A stretch of DNA of 9,516 nucleotides, from the NCBI GenBank assembly GCA_035653595.1, contig DASRBO010000197.1:1-9516 (forward strand), written 5' to 3'. Origin of the DNA: DASRBO01 sp035653595. Lineage in GTDB: Bacteria > Actinomycetota > Acidimicrobiia > Acidimicrobiales > JAJPHE01. The first letter of the stretch is position 1. Each line of letters starts with the position of its first letter. The notes beneath the pieces are model-generated. The model saw only the letters and a program-made list of their open reading frames with translations, was not told the DNA's origin and searched no databases. Below, piece after piece: positions 1 through 6,257 of the stretch. The translations under genes and the position numbers were made by a program.

Positions 1-339
1 GAGGCGCGCGCCTGCCTCCAGCGCCGTGGCCCCGATCAGCGCGTCATAAACGGCCCCGCCGGCCAGCCCCGCCGCACCCACCCGATCCAGCAACCGGCGC
101 TGCCCCTCCACCGAGAGCACGACCACCGGGCCCGGCATCGCCCGCAGCAGCTCCGCCGCTGCCTTCGCCGGAACACGCGGGCGATTGCGGGTGAGGAAAG
201 CGTACGTCTCGAGCAACACGTGGCCGATCATGACCGGCTCGCCCAGCCCGCCCAGAGCACGATCGACGCGCTCGTGCTCGGCGTGCCACGGCGCCACCGC
301 GGGGATGAGCACGCTGCTATCGAGCGCGGTCAGCGCCAT
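1..339 (-). CDS. PIN-domain ribonuclease toxin (VapC-like), 3' end beyond window
   Basis: This is the probable toxin of a type II toxin-antitoxin pair: a PIN-domain Mg2+-dependent RNase expected to cleave RNA when freed from its antitoxin. The frame is open from the ATG at 339 to the window edge, giving 113 visible residues. PIN acidic residues are visible at D7 (in ALDSSVLIPA), E44 (in HVLLETYAF) and D99 (in AVYDALIGATA). Family members are usually about 130-140 aa, so some 20-30 C-terminal residues, including the usual fourth acid, lie outside. The start overlaps the last 10 bases of the antitoxin gene, and GGGAG at 345-349 lies 5 nt upstream, so translation is probably coupled. The PIN fold is clear. 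The VapC label is inferred from the neighbour, and the RNA target cannot be read from the sequence. Confidence 0.85.
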   Translation of the reverse strand, partial: MALTALDSSVLIPAVAPWHAEHERVDRALGGLGEPVMIGHVLLETYAFLTRNRPRVPAKAAAELLRAMPGPVVVLSVEGQRRLLDRVGAAGLAGGAVYDALIGATALEAGARL

Positions 340-599
340 CGCCGCTCCCGCTCTTCGCGCTGGGCCTCGAGGCCAGCCCGAACGTCGGCGTCGGTGATGA
401 GCGGGACCTCGCCCTCCACCTCCAGCACCGGTAACCTCCCGGGCCTGGTCCGCACCCGTACGGGAGGTTGGACCGGCTCGATCTCGACCACCGTCCCAAC
501 CAGCCGCACCTCGACCTCCTGGCCCGCCGTCAGCCCGGCGGCGTCGCGAATCGGCTTGGGCAGCACTACCCGCCCGGCACGGTCCACGGTTACGCGCAT
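330..599 (-). CDS. AbrB/MazE-fold antitoxin (VapB-like)
   Basis: This 89-residue protein is the likely antitoxin and autorepressor of the PIN toxin that follows it. Residues 1-45 form a swapped-hairpin AbrB/SpoVT/MazE DNA-binding domain: MRVTVDRAGRVVLPKPIRD is the classic N-terminal signature, followed by GLTAGQEVEV and a second beta pair. Residues 46-89 would be the toxin-binding tail, proline-rich and then charged (QREERERRWR). The ATG at 599 is preceded by no Shine-Dalgarno sequence but by a -10-like TAGCCT 6 nt upstream, suggesting a leaderless message. The gene overlaps the toxin start by 10 bases, the usual antitoxin-first order. Autoregulation is known for the family and is inferred here. 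An orphan AbrB-type regulator is the alternative, made unlikely by the overlap. Confidence 0.88.
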   Translation of the reverse strand: MRVTVDRAGRVVLPKPIRDAAGLTAGQEVEVRLVGTVVEIEPVQPPVRVRTRPGRLPVLEVEGEVPLITDADVRAGLEAQREERERRWR

Positions 600-605
600 G
601 GAGCA

Positions 606-636
606 AGGCTACCATCTCAAATGGGAAATCGATTCC
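606..636 (-). promoter_or_regulatory. Putative leaderless promoter and operator of the toxin-antitoxin operon
   Basis: Read on the minus strand, TAGCCT (611-606) is followed by 6 nt and then the antitoxin ATG, which is the spacing of a -10 box whose transcript begins at the start codon. No Shine-Dalgarno is present. Just upstream, at 624-636, GGAAATCGATTCC is a near-perfect palindrome (one extra A), located where an autorepressing antitoxin could bind. No convincing -35 hexamer is seen. The call rests on spacing and symmetry only. Confidence 0.4.
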
Positions 637-1246
637 ACCAAAAAGTGGGATGAAGACACCATGAGGAACCCATCGATTCCCCCTGGACAGCCCTCGCGGT
701 GGGGGTCGCCCCGACCGACTCGAGCCAGGCGCCCGGCCGGATCCTGGATGCCCTGACCGAGGCAGCCCGGCCTTAGGACGTCGGGGCGGGCGCAGCCGCG
801 GTCAACCCCCGGCAGGACCTCCGTCTCCTCACCGACGATCCCGCCAGCCGCACCAGCCCGCCCATCCCGAGCTGACCGCGCCTTCCGCCCGCATCGGGCC
901 CCCGTCGCCACCGACGCCGGCCGACTCGACGTGCCCGGCCACAGCCCGGGCCGACCGCCGGCCGCCGGCCGTCTCTGGGCGCGGGTCGAGCCGGGCCATC
1001 TTCGGGCCGGGCACCGCTGTGCCCGCCCGAGGCGCATCGGTGCCGTCAGTGGAGGAGGAGCCCGACCCCGTATTCACTACGGAGGATGCCGGCGCCGTGG
1101 CTCGTAGACTGGCGGCGTCCGGCGTGGAGCCGCCGTGCCCGGGCGGGCGCAGGCGGTGGCCAGGGTCGCCGGCCGGGTCCGAGGGCCGGACCCGAGCGCG
1201 GCCGGCCCTCCGCGAGGACCCCTCGACACCCCCGGCACCGCGGCAT
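612..1246. other. Gene-free stretch upstream of the DUF1326 gene
   Basis: About 600 bases lie between the divergent antitoxin and the DUF1326 gene. All six frames show short, proline/arginine-rich translations with no recognisable family. The DUF1326 frame stays open upstream to 1019, but that extension has no ribosome-binding site and low-complexity composition. The stretch around 690-780 translates in one frame as PGRILDALTEAARP before a stop, which could be gene debris but matches nothing I can name. Apart from the palindrome near 630, I see no RNA gene or clear promoter. Confidence 0.5.
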
Positions 1247-1253
1247 GGAGGAG
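1247..1253 (+). promoter_or_regulatory. Strong ribosome-binding site fixing the DUF1326 start
   Basis: GGAGGAG lies 8 nt upstream of the ATG at 1262. It decides the start in favour of 1262 over the in-frame upstream start at 1019, whose extension is not family-like. Confidence 0.8.
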
Positions 1254-1261
1254 ATCGGGAC

Positions 1262-1906
1262 ATGGCGGAGATTCCGAAGTGGCGGCTGACCGGCGACTGG
1301 TTCGACGTCTGCAGGTGCGACATCCCCTGCCCCTGCGAGTTCGCCCAGCCGCCCACCGACAACCGGTGCGAGGGGGTGCTGGCCTGGCACGTCCGTGAGG
1401 GCCGCTACGGCGACGTGGTCCTGGACGGCTTGAACGTGGTCGCCGTGGGCGCCTTCGAGGGCAACATCTGGGCCGGCGAGACCAAGGTCACCATGGGCAT
1501 CTTCCTCGACGAGCGCGCCGACGAGCGCCAGCGCGAGGCGCTCCGGACCATCTTCGACGGTCGGGCGGGCGGCTTTCCGGCCCAGTTCGCCGAGCTGATC
1601 GGCGAGATCCGCGGCCTCGAGTTCGCGCCCATCGACTTCGAGGTCGCCGACGACCTCGCCCGCTGGCGGGCGAGCGTCCCGGGCAAGGTCGAGGCCAGCG
1701 CCGAGGCGCTGACCGGGCCCATGACCCCGCCCGGCCAGCGGGTCCAGACCCTGAACCCGCCCGGATCGGAGGTCGGCCCCGGGGGGATCGCCACCTGGGG
1801 GGTGGCCCGGGCCGACCGGGTGGACGCCATGGGCTTCAGCTGGAGCCGGGCCGGGAAGTCGAGCAAGCACATCCCCTTCGACTGGAGCGGCCCGGACGCG
1901 GCGTAA
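1262..1906 (+). CDS. DUF1326 family protein, cysteine-rich
   Basis: This 214-residue protein has the DUF1326 signature at its N-terminus: a W-x-L-T-G-D-W start, then a cysteine cluster at C17, C19, C23, C25 and C36 (FDVCRCDIPCPCEF), followed by the conserved GVLAWHVREGRYGDVVLDGL region. The length is normal for the family and no signal peptide or membrane segment is seen, so it is probably cytoplasmic. The biochemical function is not established to my knowledge. The spaced cysteines suggest metal or redox chemistry. The gene is followed after 7 nt by a DUF2182 membrane protein, a recurrent pairing, so the two probably act together, possibly in metal (copper) handling. Family assignment is confident; the role is inference. 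Confidence 0.9.
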   Translation: MAEIPKWRLTGDWFDVCRCDIPCPCEFAQPPTDNRCEGVLAWHVREGRYGDVVLDGLNVVAVGAFEGNIWAGETKVTMGIFLDERADERQREALRTIFDGRAGGFPAQFAELIGEIRGLEFAPIDFEVADDLARWRASVPGKVEASAEALTGPMTPPGQRVQTLNPPGSEVGPGGIATWGVARADRVDAMGFSWSRAGKSSKHIPFDWSGPDAA

Positions 1907-1913
1907 GGCGGTC

Positions 1914-2780
1914 ATGGCACGGCCGACCTCCTTCGCCGTCGGCGGCGGGGACACGCCGCGCTCGGCGCTCTCCCTGCTCGGGCGCCGGCCCACGCTGGTC
2001 ACGTTCGCGGTCCTGGTCGGCCTGGCTGCCGTGGCCTGGGCGCTGACCGTGCGCAACGCGCAGAGCATGTCCGGCATGGTCATGGGCCTGGGGCAGGTGG
2101 AGACGCGGATGCCCATCGACTTGACCGTCCCCCTCTTCATGGCCATGTGGCTGACGATGATGGTGGCCATGATGTTCCCCACCGTCGGCCCCATCGTGCT
2201 CGCCCACCGGGCCGTGACCGCGCGTCGCGGCGAGGGCGGCGTGCCGACCATCGCCTTCGTGCTCGGCTACCTGGTGGTGTGGACCCTGGTCGGGCTAGTG
2301 CCGCTCGGGGTCCTGCTCGCGGTTCGCGAGGTGCCGCCGGAGGCGGCCAGGTCGGGATGGTTGCCGGCCGTCGCCGGTGCGGTGCTGATCGTGGCCGGGC
2401 TCTACCAGTTCACGCCCCTGAAGCGGATCTGCCTTCGAGCGTGCCGCTCACCGCTGGGGTTCATCTTGAGCCACGACTTCGGCAGCGGCGCGGTCGGCGC
2501 CTTCCGCGCCGGTCTCTCCCACGGCGCCTACTGCCTGGGCTGCTGCTGGGCCCTGATGTCGGTGCTGGTCGTGGTCGGGGTCATGAACCTGGTCTGGATG
2601 GCGATCCTGGCCCTGATCTTCCTGGCCGAGAAGAGCTGGCGCCACGGCGTGGGCCTCTCCCGGGTCGCGGGGACGGCGGTGGCGCTCCTGGGCCTGGCCA
2701 TCCTGCTCCACCCCGACCTGTTGACGGCGGTCTCCGGCCCCGGGGCCTCGGGCATGGGCTCCGGTACCGGGTCCGGCTGA
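1914..2780 (+). CDS. DUF2182 family integral membrane protein
   Basis: This 288-residue multi-pass membrane protein belongs to DUF2182, described as a predicted metal-binding integral membrane family. Hydrophobic segments fall near residues 27-46, 72-98, 112-137, 149-165, 212-237 and 250-266. Candidate ligands are numerous: a methionine-rich stretch (MAMWLTMMVAMMFP, 76-89), CLRAC (C173, C177) and the family hallmark HGAYCLGCCWALM (C207, C210, C211). The start at 1914 follows the DUF1326 stop by 7 nt, with AAGG at 1905-1908 as ribosome-binding site, so the genes form one unit. I recall that relatives of this family have been linked to copper delivery to a tyrosinase in Marinomonas, but no copper enzyme is visible here. 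The glycine/serine-rich tail (GSGTGSG) is probably disordered. Confidence 0.9.
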   Translation: MARPTSFAVGGGDTPRSALSLLGRRPTLVTFAVLVGLAAVAWALTVRNAQSMSGMVMGLGQVETRMPIDLTVPLFMAMWLTMMVAMMFPTVGPIVLAHRAVTARRGEGGVPTIAFVLGYLVVWTLVGLVPLGVLLAVREVPPEAARSGWLPAVAGAVLIVAGLYQFTPLKRICLRACRSPLGFILSHDFGSGAVGAFRAGLSHGAYCLGCCWALMSVLVVVGVMNLVWMAILALIFLAEKSWRHGVGLSRVAGTAVALLGLAILLHPDLLTAVSGPGASGMGSGTGSG

Positions 2781-3110
2781 CCGGCGGGGCGCCGCGACCC
2801 GCGACCCCGGGCCGGAACGCGGCCGGTCGGGCGAGGTCCCGGCTGCGGTCTGCGTCGCCGTCCGGCCCGGGCCACCGGCCTCAGCCCGCGGCCGGGCGAG
2901 GTGTCCGCCCACGCCGCAGCTGCGCCGCCCGCTGATACGAGACACCCAGCACCCGCCCCGTCACGTACGGTGAGGCCGGCCCCGACGAGGTCGCTGGCGG
3001 CCTGGCGAGCGCTCCGGCCTCCTCTCCAACTCCCACCATGCAGGTCGTGAGCCCGGCCACCGCACCGCTGACGCGCGCCCGACCCGACACGGCGCGATGC
3101 GTCATGTCGC
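2781..3110. other. Intergenic stretch between the DUF2182 and helicase genes
   Basis: There is no intact gene here. The stretch holds the short minus-strand HicB-like relic at about 2881-3012. GC-rich self-complementary sequence follows the DUF2182 stop, but no U-tract terminator is seen. Confidence 0.5.
2881..3012 (-). pseudogene. Relic of a HicB-like antitoxin C-terminal HTH, frameshifted
   Basis: On the minus strand, one frame reads ARQAASDLVGAGLTVRD down to about 2960. The next frame then continues GRVLGVSYQRAAQLRRG to a TGA at 2883-2881. Joined by a single-base shift near 2955-2962, they give the pattern 'A-A..LV.AGLT-RD-(V)G..LGVS-QR..QL', which resembles the C-terminal helix-turn-helix of HicB-like antitoxins common in Actinobacteria. 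Nothing recognisable lies upstream, so the N-terminal part is lost, and no HicA toxin is adjacent. The match is from memory of the family pattern over about 35 residues; another small HTH protein is possible. Confidence 0.4.
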
Positions 3111-3148
3111 GGTGCGCCATCTCCGCACCACGGAGTTATCCTGAAGGA
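3111..3148 (+). promoter_or_regulatory. Putative promoter region with inverted repeat before the helicase
   Basis: A perfect inverted repeat, GGTGCG (3111-3116) and CGCACC (3124-3129) with a 7-nt centre, sits just upstream of TATCCT (3137-3142), a plausible -10 box. AAGGA at 3144-3148 is a short-spaced ribosome-binding site 4 nt before the ATG at 3153. If TATCCT is the -10, the message has almost no leader and the repeat would cover the -35 region as an operator. No clear -35 hexamer is seen. Confidence 0.3.
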
Positions 3149-3152
3149 CTCC

Positions 3153-6100
3153 ATGTCGGGCACGGTGGAGGGATTGAGGCCGGGACAGGTGCTGGAGGGA
3201 CCCAGCCTGCCCGGGCGCACCGAGGTGGTGGCCGTCGTGCCCACCGGGGACCTGCTGCGCCTGGTGGGCAAGGGGCTGGACAGTGGCCAGTTCGTGGACC
3301 TCTACCTGAGCGCCGAGCAGCTGACGGGGCTGCGCGTCCTCGGAGGCGAGGTCGACTACCGGGGCGACGCGGTGCGCTTCAAGCTCGGCATCGAGGCCAT
3401 GCGCCTGGGCCTGGCCTACGAGTACGATCCCTACTTCTCGCTCAGCATCGCCCGGGTGGACCCGCTGCCCCATCAGCTGGAGGCGGTCTACGACTCCTTC
3501 CTGAAGCTGCCTCGCATCCGCTTCCTGCTCGCCGACGACGCCGGGGCGGGCAAGACCATCATGGCCGGCCTGCTGCTCAAGGAGCTGAAGATGCGGGGGC
3601 TGGTCCAGCGGGTGCTGGTGGTGGCGCCGGCCAACCTCGCCTTCCAGTGGCAGCGGGAGATGCGCGACCGGTTCCGGGAGACGTTCGAGATCCTGCGCGG
3701 CATCGACCTCCAGAGCGCGTACGGGACCAACCCCTGGCAGGACCGGCGCCAGGTCATCGCCTCCATCGACTGGGCCAAGCGCCAGGACGTGCGCGAGAGC
3801 CTGAGCCGGGTGCGCTGGGACCTGGTCTTCGTGGACGAGGCCCACCGGATGAGCGCCAGCGACCCCGAGCACAAGACCGAGCGGTACCAGCTGGGGGAGC
3901 TGCTCTCCGAGCGCACCGACCACCTGGTCCTGCTCACCGCCACACCCCACAAAGGCGACCCGGACAACTTCTGCCTCTTCCTGCGCCTGCTGGACCGTGA
4001 CGTGTACGGGGACGTGCGCAGCCTGGAGGAGGCGATGCGGCGCCAGGAGGCGCCCTTCTACCTGCGCCGCACCAAGGAGGTGATGGTCACCTTCCCCGAC
4101 CCCCAGACGGGGCGGGTCCAGCGCCTGTTCCGGCCCCGGGAGGTGGAGACGGTGCCTTTCCAGCTGCTGGACGACGAACACGCCTTCTACCAGCAGCTGA
4201 CCCGCTACGTGCAGGAGCAGTCGATGCGCGCGGCCCGGGACCCCAGCGCTCGGGGGCGGGCCATCGGCTTCACCATGGCCATGTACCAGCGCCGCTTCGC
4301 CTCCAGCCTCGCTGCCGCCGTCCGGAGCCTGGAGCGCCGGCGGGAGAAGCTGCACCGGCAGCTGAAGCGGCCCGCCCTCCCTTCGGCCGTCCCCAGCGTG
4401 GACTGGGAGGACCTGGAGGAGCTGGACGAGGCCCGCCAGGAGGAGGTCCTGGAGGCGATCGAGGAGGCGTCGCTCCCCGTCGACCGGGCGGCGGTCGCGG
4501 CCGAGATCCAGGCCATCGACGCGCTGCTCCGCAACGGCCGCTCGCTTCTGGAAGGCGAGGTCTCCTCCAAGCTGCAACGGTTGCGCAGGCTGCTCCAGGA
4601 CCGGGGCGTCTTCCAGGACCAGGGCGTGAAGCTGCTCGTCTTCACCGAGCACAAGGACACGCTCGACTGGCTGGTGGAGCGCATCCGGGGCTGGGGCCTC
4701 TCGGTGACCCAGATCCACGGCGGCATGAAGGTGGGCGACCGCGACACCCCGGGCACCCGCCTCCACGCCGAGCGGGTCTTCCGGGAGGAGGCCCAGGTGA
4801 TGGTGGCCACCGAGGCAGCCGGCGAGGGCATCAACCTCCAGTTCTGCTGGCTGATGGTCAACTACGACATCCCCTGGAACCCGGTCCGGCTGGAGCAACG
4901 CATGGGCCGCATCCACCGCTACGGCCAGACCCACGACTGCCTGATCTTCAACTTCGTGGCCGTCAACACCTTCGAGGGCCGGGTGCTGGCCAAGCTGCTG
5001 GACCGGCTCAAGGAGATCCGGCGGGAGCTGGGCAGCGACCAGGTGTTCGACGTGGTGGGGGAGGTGCTGCGTGGCAACCGGATCGAGCAGCTGATCCGCG
5101 ACCGCTACGCCGGGCGCACCAGCGAGCAGGCGGTGATCGACGAGGTGGCGGCCGAGGTCGACCCGGAGCGCTTCCGCCGCATCACCCAGTCAGCGCTGGA
5201 GAGCCTGGCCCGGAAGGACATGAACCTCTCCGACCTGGTCGGACGGCTGGCCGAGGCGAAGGAGCGGCGGCTGGTGCCCGAGGTGGTCGAGGACTTCTTC
5301 CTCAGGGCTGCCCCCCTGCACGAGCTGCCGCCGCGCAAGGCAACGGTGGGGTACCGACTGGGGCGCCTGCCGCGCCCGGTGCTGGAGGAGGGGATCCGGC
5401 AGGAGCAGCGGTTCGGCCGCCTGGGCCGACAGTACGGCACCGTCGTCTTCGACAAGAAGGACCTGGAGCGGGTCCCCACCGCCGAGTGGGTCACGCCCGG
5501 CCACCCCCTGTTCGAGGCGGTCCGGGGGCTGACCGAGCGGACGGCCGCCGACCAACCGTACGACAGGGCACGTCAGTTGACGATGTGGATCATCACCGCT
5601 CCCGAGGTAAAGGGAAAGCCCTGGTCATACCGACGAGGGCTTCTCGCTACGACCGAATCGGGCACCACTACCGAGAGGGCTCGTAGGCCGCAATCACATC
5701 GACAATATCGGGCTGCAAGAAGCAATGTGGCGGCAGGTGCCCTCGGTGCACCGCCTTGGTCACCGGCTCGACGTGTATGGCGCCGAGTTACCTACCGATA
5801 CGGTCGGCGACCGATGACGCGTCCGTCCCCTGCTGAGTCCGATCAGCACATCCACCTAGCATATGAAATGCAGGGGCGTCTCCATCCACTGCGCTTTCGT
5901 CCAGCGGTCGCCACCGTCTATGACAACGTCTGCATGGCGTGCCGCCTGCAGCACCAAGAGTCGTTCGATGCCAAGCACATATCACTAAAAGGTTATCCAC
6001 AAGACGATCCAACTCTGTCCAACGGTCCAGCGATGCGCAAAGTTCACCATGGGAGGTTGAATTCCCAGATTGTTGGAATCCCCCCACGCTTTGTGATCGA

Positions 6101-6233
6101 GGTACGTCGTGACGTCCCCCAGGAGATCGATAGGTTGACGCCAGTCGCCTTCCTGGGAGAAGTCACCAGCGCCAGAGTGTCTGACATGATCGGACCCGTG
6201 ATCGGAGCCAAAGTTGCTGGCAGAGCCATATAA
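3153..6233 (+). CDS. SNF2-family helicase related to DISARM DrmD, C-terminus replaced
   Basis: Residues 1 to about 795 are a defence-type SNF2 superfamily 2 ATPase that would move along duplex DNA. A specific N-terminal region (about 8-60, ending LVGKGLDSGQFVDLYLSAEQ) precedes the core. Motifs are intact: Walker A with GAGKT at 131-135, DEAH at 228-231, LTATPHKG at 261-268, TEAAGEGINLQ at 553-563 and the arginine-finger motif QRMGRIHRYGQ at 582-592. Closest known types are DrmD of class 1 DISARM and the helicase accompanying DUF1156 methyltransferases; I cannot separate these by eye. Family-like sequence ends near GHPLFEAVRGLTER (783-796). Relatives continue further, so a C-terminal domain is missing. 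The remaining 230 codons are an unrelated HNH pseudogene in a chance open frame. No methylase or DrmA/B/C gene is nearby. ATPase activity is plausible; system function is doubtful. Confidence 0.85.
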   Translation: MSGTVEGLRPGQVLEGPSLPGRTEVVAVVPTGDLLRLVGKGLDSGQFVDLYLSAEQLTGLRVLGGEVDYRGDAVRFKLGIEAMRLGLAYEYDPYFSLSIARVDPLPHQLEAVYDSFLKLPRIRFLLADDAGAGKTIMAGLLLKELKMRGLVQRVLVVAPANLAFQWQREMRDRFRETFEILRGIDLQSAYGTNPWQDRRQVIASIDWAKRQDVRESLSRVRWDLVFVDEAHRMSASDPEHKTERYQLGELLSERTDHLVLLTATPHKGDPDNFCLFLRLLDRDVYGDVRSLEEAMRRQEAPFYLRRTKEVMVTFPDPQTGRVQRLFRPREVETVPFQLLDDEHAFYQQLTRYVQEQSMRAARDPSARGRAIGFTMAMYQRRFASSLAAAVRSLERRREKLHRQLKRPALPSAVPSVDWEDLEELDEARQEEVLEAIEEASLPVDRAAVAAEIQAIDALLRNGRSLLEGEVSSKLQRLRRLLQDRGVFQDQGVKLLVFTEHKDTLDWLVERIRGWGLSVTQIHGGMKVGDRDTPGTRLHAERVFREEAQVMVATEAAGEGINLQFCWLMVNYDIPWNPVRLEQRMGRIHRYGQTHDCLIFNFVAVNTFEGRVLAKLLDRLKEIRRELGSDQVFDVVGEVLRGNRIEQLIRDRYAGRTSEQAVIDEVAAEVDPERFRRITQSALESLARKDMNLSDLVGRLAEAKERRLVPEVVEDFFLRAAPLHELPPRKATVGYRLGRLPRPVLEEGIRQEQRFGRLGRQYGTVVFDKKDLERVPTAEWVTPGHPLFEAVRGLTERTAADQPYDRARQLTMWIITAPEVKGKPWSYRRGLLATTESGTTTERARRPQSHRQYRAARSNVAAGALGAPPWSPARRVWRRVTYRYGRRPMTRPSPAESDQHIHLAYEMQGRLHPLRFRPAVATVYDNVCMACRLQHQESFDAKHISLKGYPQDDPTLSNGPAMRKVHHGRLNSQIVGIPPRFVIEVRRDVPQEIDRLTPVAFLGEVTSARVSDMIGPVIGAKVAGRAI
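5560..6233 (+). pseudogene. HNH endonuclease pseudogene, 5'-truncated, at least three frame changes
   Basis: Parts of one HNH endonuclease are spread over three frames. Frame of 5583: IITAPEVKGKPWSY then GLL (to about 5645). Frame of 5645: RYDRIGHHYREGS, ending at a TAG (5684). Frame of 5695: HIDNIGLQEAMWRQVP and YGAELPTDTVGD, ending at a TGA (5815). Then, back in the first frame, RLHPLRFRPAVATVYDNVC and the HNH core. The pieces follow the order of a known family (ITTAP..., GLLRYRYRG-DP-H-DN-GLREAM...VP, RLHQ..FR..V..AY...C..C, LDAAHI, SNGLALCKLHH, DYVVEVR). In the core, CxxC (codons 5931 and 5940), H (5976), N (6021) and HH (6045-6050) remain, but the cysteine expected before HH is arginine (6036). 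The N-terminal ~90 residues are gone, replaced by the helicase. The open frame linking it to the helicase looks fortuitous. Confidence 0.8.
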
Positions 6234-6242
6234 GCTCTTCAG

Positions 6243-6250
6243 GGAGGTGA
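6243..6250 (+). promoter_or_regulatory. Near-consensus ribosome-binding site of the intact HNH gene
   Basis: GGAGGTGA lies 7 nt before the ATG at 6258 and fixes that start. Just upstream, TATAAG (6229-6234) could be a -10 box, flanked by a small inverted repeat AGAGC/GCTCT (6222-6226 and 6234-6238). No -35 is evident. Confidence 0.75.
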
Positions 6251-6257
6251 GCTGAGG

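Noticed and set aside
1019..1261. N-terminal extension of the DUF1326 protein from an upstream start
   Set aside because: The extension is Pro/Arg/Gly-rich with no ribosome-binding site, while the ATG at 1262 has GGAGGAG at ideal spacing and matches the family start.
1046..2251. A 401-codon minus-strand frame opposite the DUF1326/DUF2182 genes
   Set aside because: It crosses both real genes, shows no family features, and is explained as an antisense shadow.
3102..4934. A 610-codon open frame on the minus strand opposite the helicase
   Set aside because: It is rich in Leu, His, Gln, Val and Pro with no domain, and mirrors the high-GC codon pattern of the real helicase gene.
3153..5540. A DISARM system
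   Set aside because: Only the helicase is present; no methylase, DrmA, DrmB or DrmC gene lies in the window, and the helicase itself is truncated.
3153..6233. A novel helicase-HNH effector fusion
   Set aside because: HNH motifs upstream of the shared-frame part are in other frames with stops between them, and a zinc cysteine is lost, so the fusion is better read as helicase plus pseudogene.
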